This document shows, piece by piece, positions 63,950 to 64,000 of a stretch of 64,000 bases of DNA (the stretch's first letter is position 1; every line of letters starts with the position of its first letter). The position numbers were made by a program, and so were the translations under genes. The stretch is from a bacterium. GTDB lineage: Bacteria > Cyanobacteriota > Vampirovibrionia > Gastranaerophilales > UBA9971. The notes under the pieces were generated by a model that worked only from the letters and a program-made list of their open reading frames with translations, was not told where the DNA came from and did not search any database. The DNA is taken from contig JBAWVS010000003.1 of the NCBI GenBank assembly GCA_037147175.1, positions 35,503 to 99,502 on the forward strand, in the 5' to 3' direction.

Positions 63950-64000
63950 CAGGAGTTACGCAGCATAAGTTAAAGTCTTGTTGTCATTGAATTTTATAGT

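Noticed and set aside
1-64000. CRISPR arrays, prophage or transposase genes.
   Set aside because: No regularly spaced repeats of 20-40 bases and no integrase, transposase or phage structural gene were found; only short palindromic repeats occur.

Overview
The window is AT-rich, gene-dense bacterial chromosome without phage or plasmid genes. The best guess at the host is a non-photosynthetic relative of Cyanobacteria (Melainabacteria/Vampirovibrionia, Gastranaerophilales-like). This rests on the cyanobacterial-style pilB-pilT-pilC gene order, low GC, a Gram-negative style Wza/Wzc export pair, and several hypothetical families I cannot place elsewhere. It is an inference from layout and composition, not from a marker gene.

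Layout. 1-5.2 kb: a cysteine-cluster protein, a hypothetical gene, then an ArsR regulator beside a four-domain sulfur-trafficking fusion (CoA-disulfide reductase, rhodanese, TusA, DsrE), and a divergent aminotransferase-like gene. 5.2-8.5 kb: a small transcription unit, a second cysteine-cluster protein, a diguanylate cyclase, an M23 peptidase and a 45-aa ORF. 8.6-18.2 kb (minus): a purine operon purC-S-Q-L-F-M-D-E, plus a tRNA-Lys and purA. 18.4-30.1 kb (minus): recO, an MFS exporter and two glycosyltransferases run into a histidine cluster (hisC-HAD, hisB, hisH, hisF, hisA-I-E, hisD). Two of its proteins are unusual fusions, and the hisC/hisB gap holds a candidate type I toxin-antitoxin locus. 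30.3-32.6 kb: a DHH phosphoesterase, a 44-aa membrane protein and ubiX. 32.6-38.9 kb (minus): a type IV pilus motor operon in which PilB carries extra zinc ribbons and the first gene encodes a membrane protein with roadblock-like domains. 39-50 kb: PadR regulator, uppS-rdgB, universal stress protein, aspartic protease, deoC, spoIID-like and murJ. 49.5-62 kb: capsule/exopolysaccharide genes (sugar transferase, Wza-like, Wzc-like with an eroded Walker A, VanZ-like, glycosyltransferases, methyltransferase, hexapeptide acyltransferase), an OPA-family transporter and two paralogous membrane proteins. 62-64 kb: a PPC/DUF296 protein and dnaB.

How the genes work together. The purine and histidine clusters cover most of both pathways; purN, purH, purB, purK and hisG are not in the window. 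The HAD domain fused to HisC probably supplies histidinol-phosphate phosphatase, because HisB here is dehydratase only. UppS, MurJ, the SpoIID-like and M23 proteins serve peptidoglycan and the lipid carrier that the sugar transferase and Wza/Wzc genes also draw on. Three intergenic palindromic repeats, several clear promoters and terminators, and two probable leaderless genes are also recorded.
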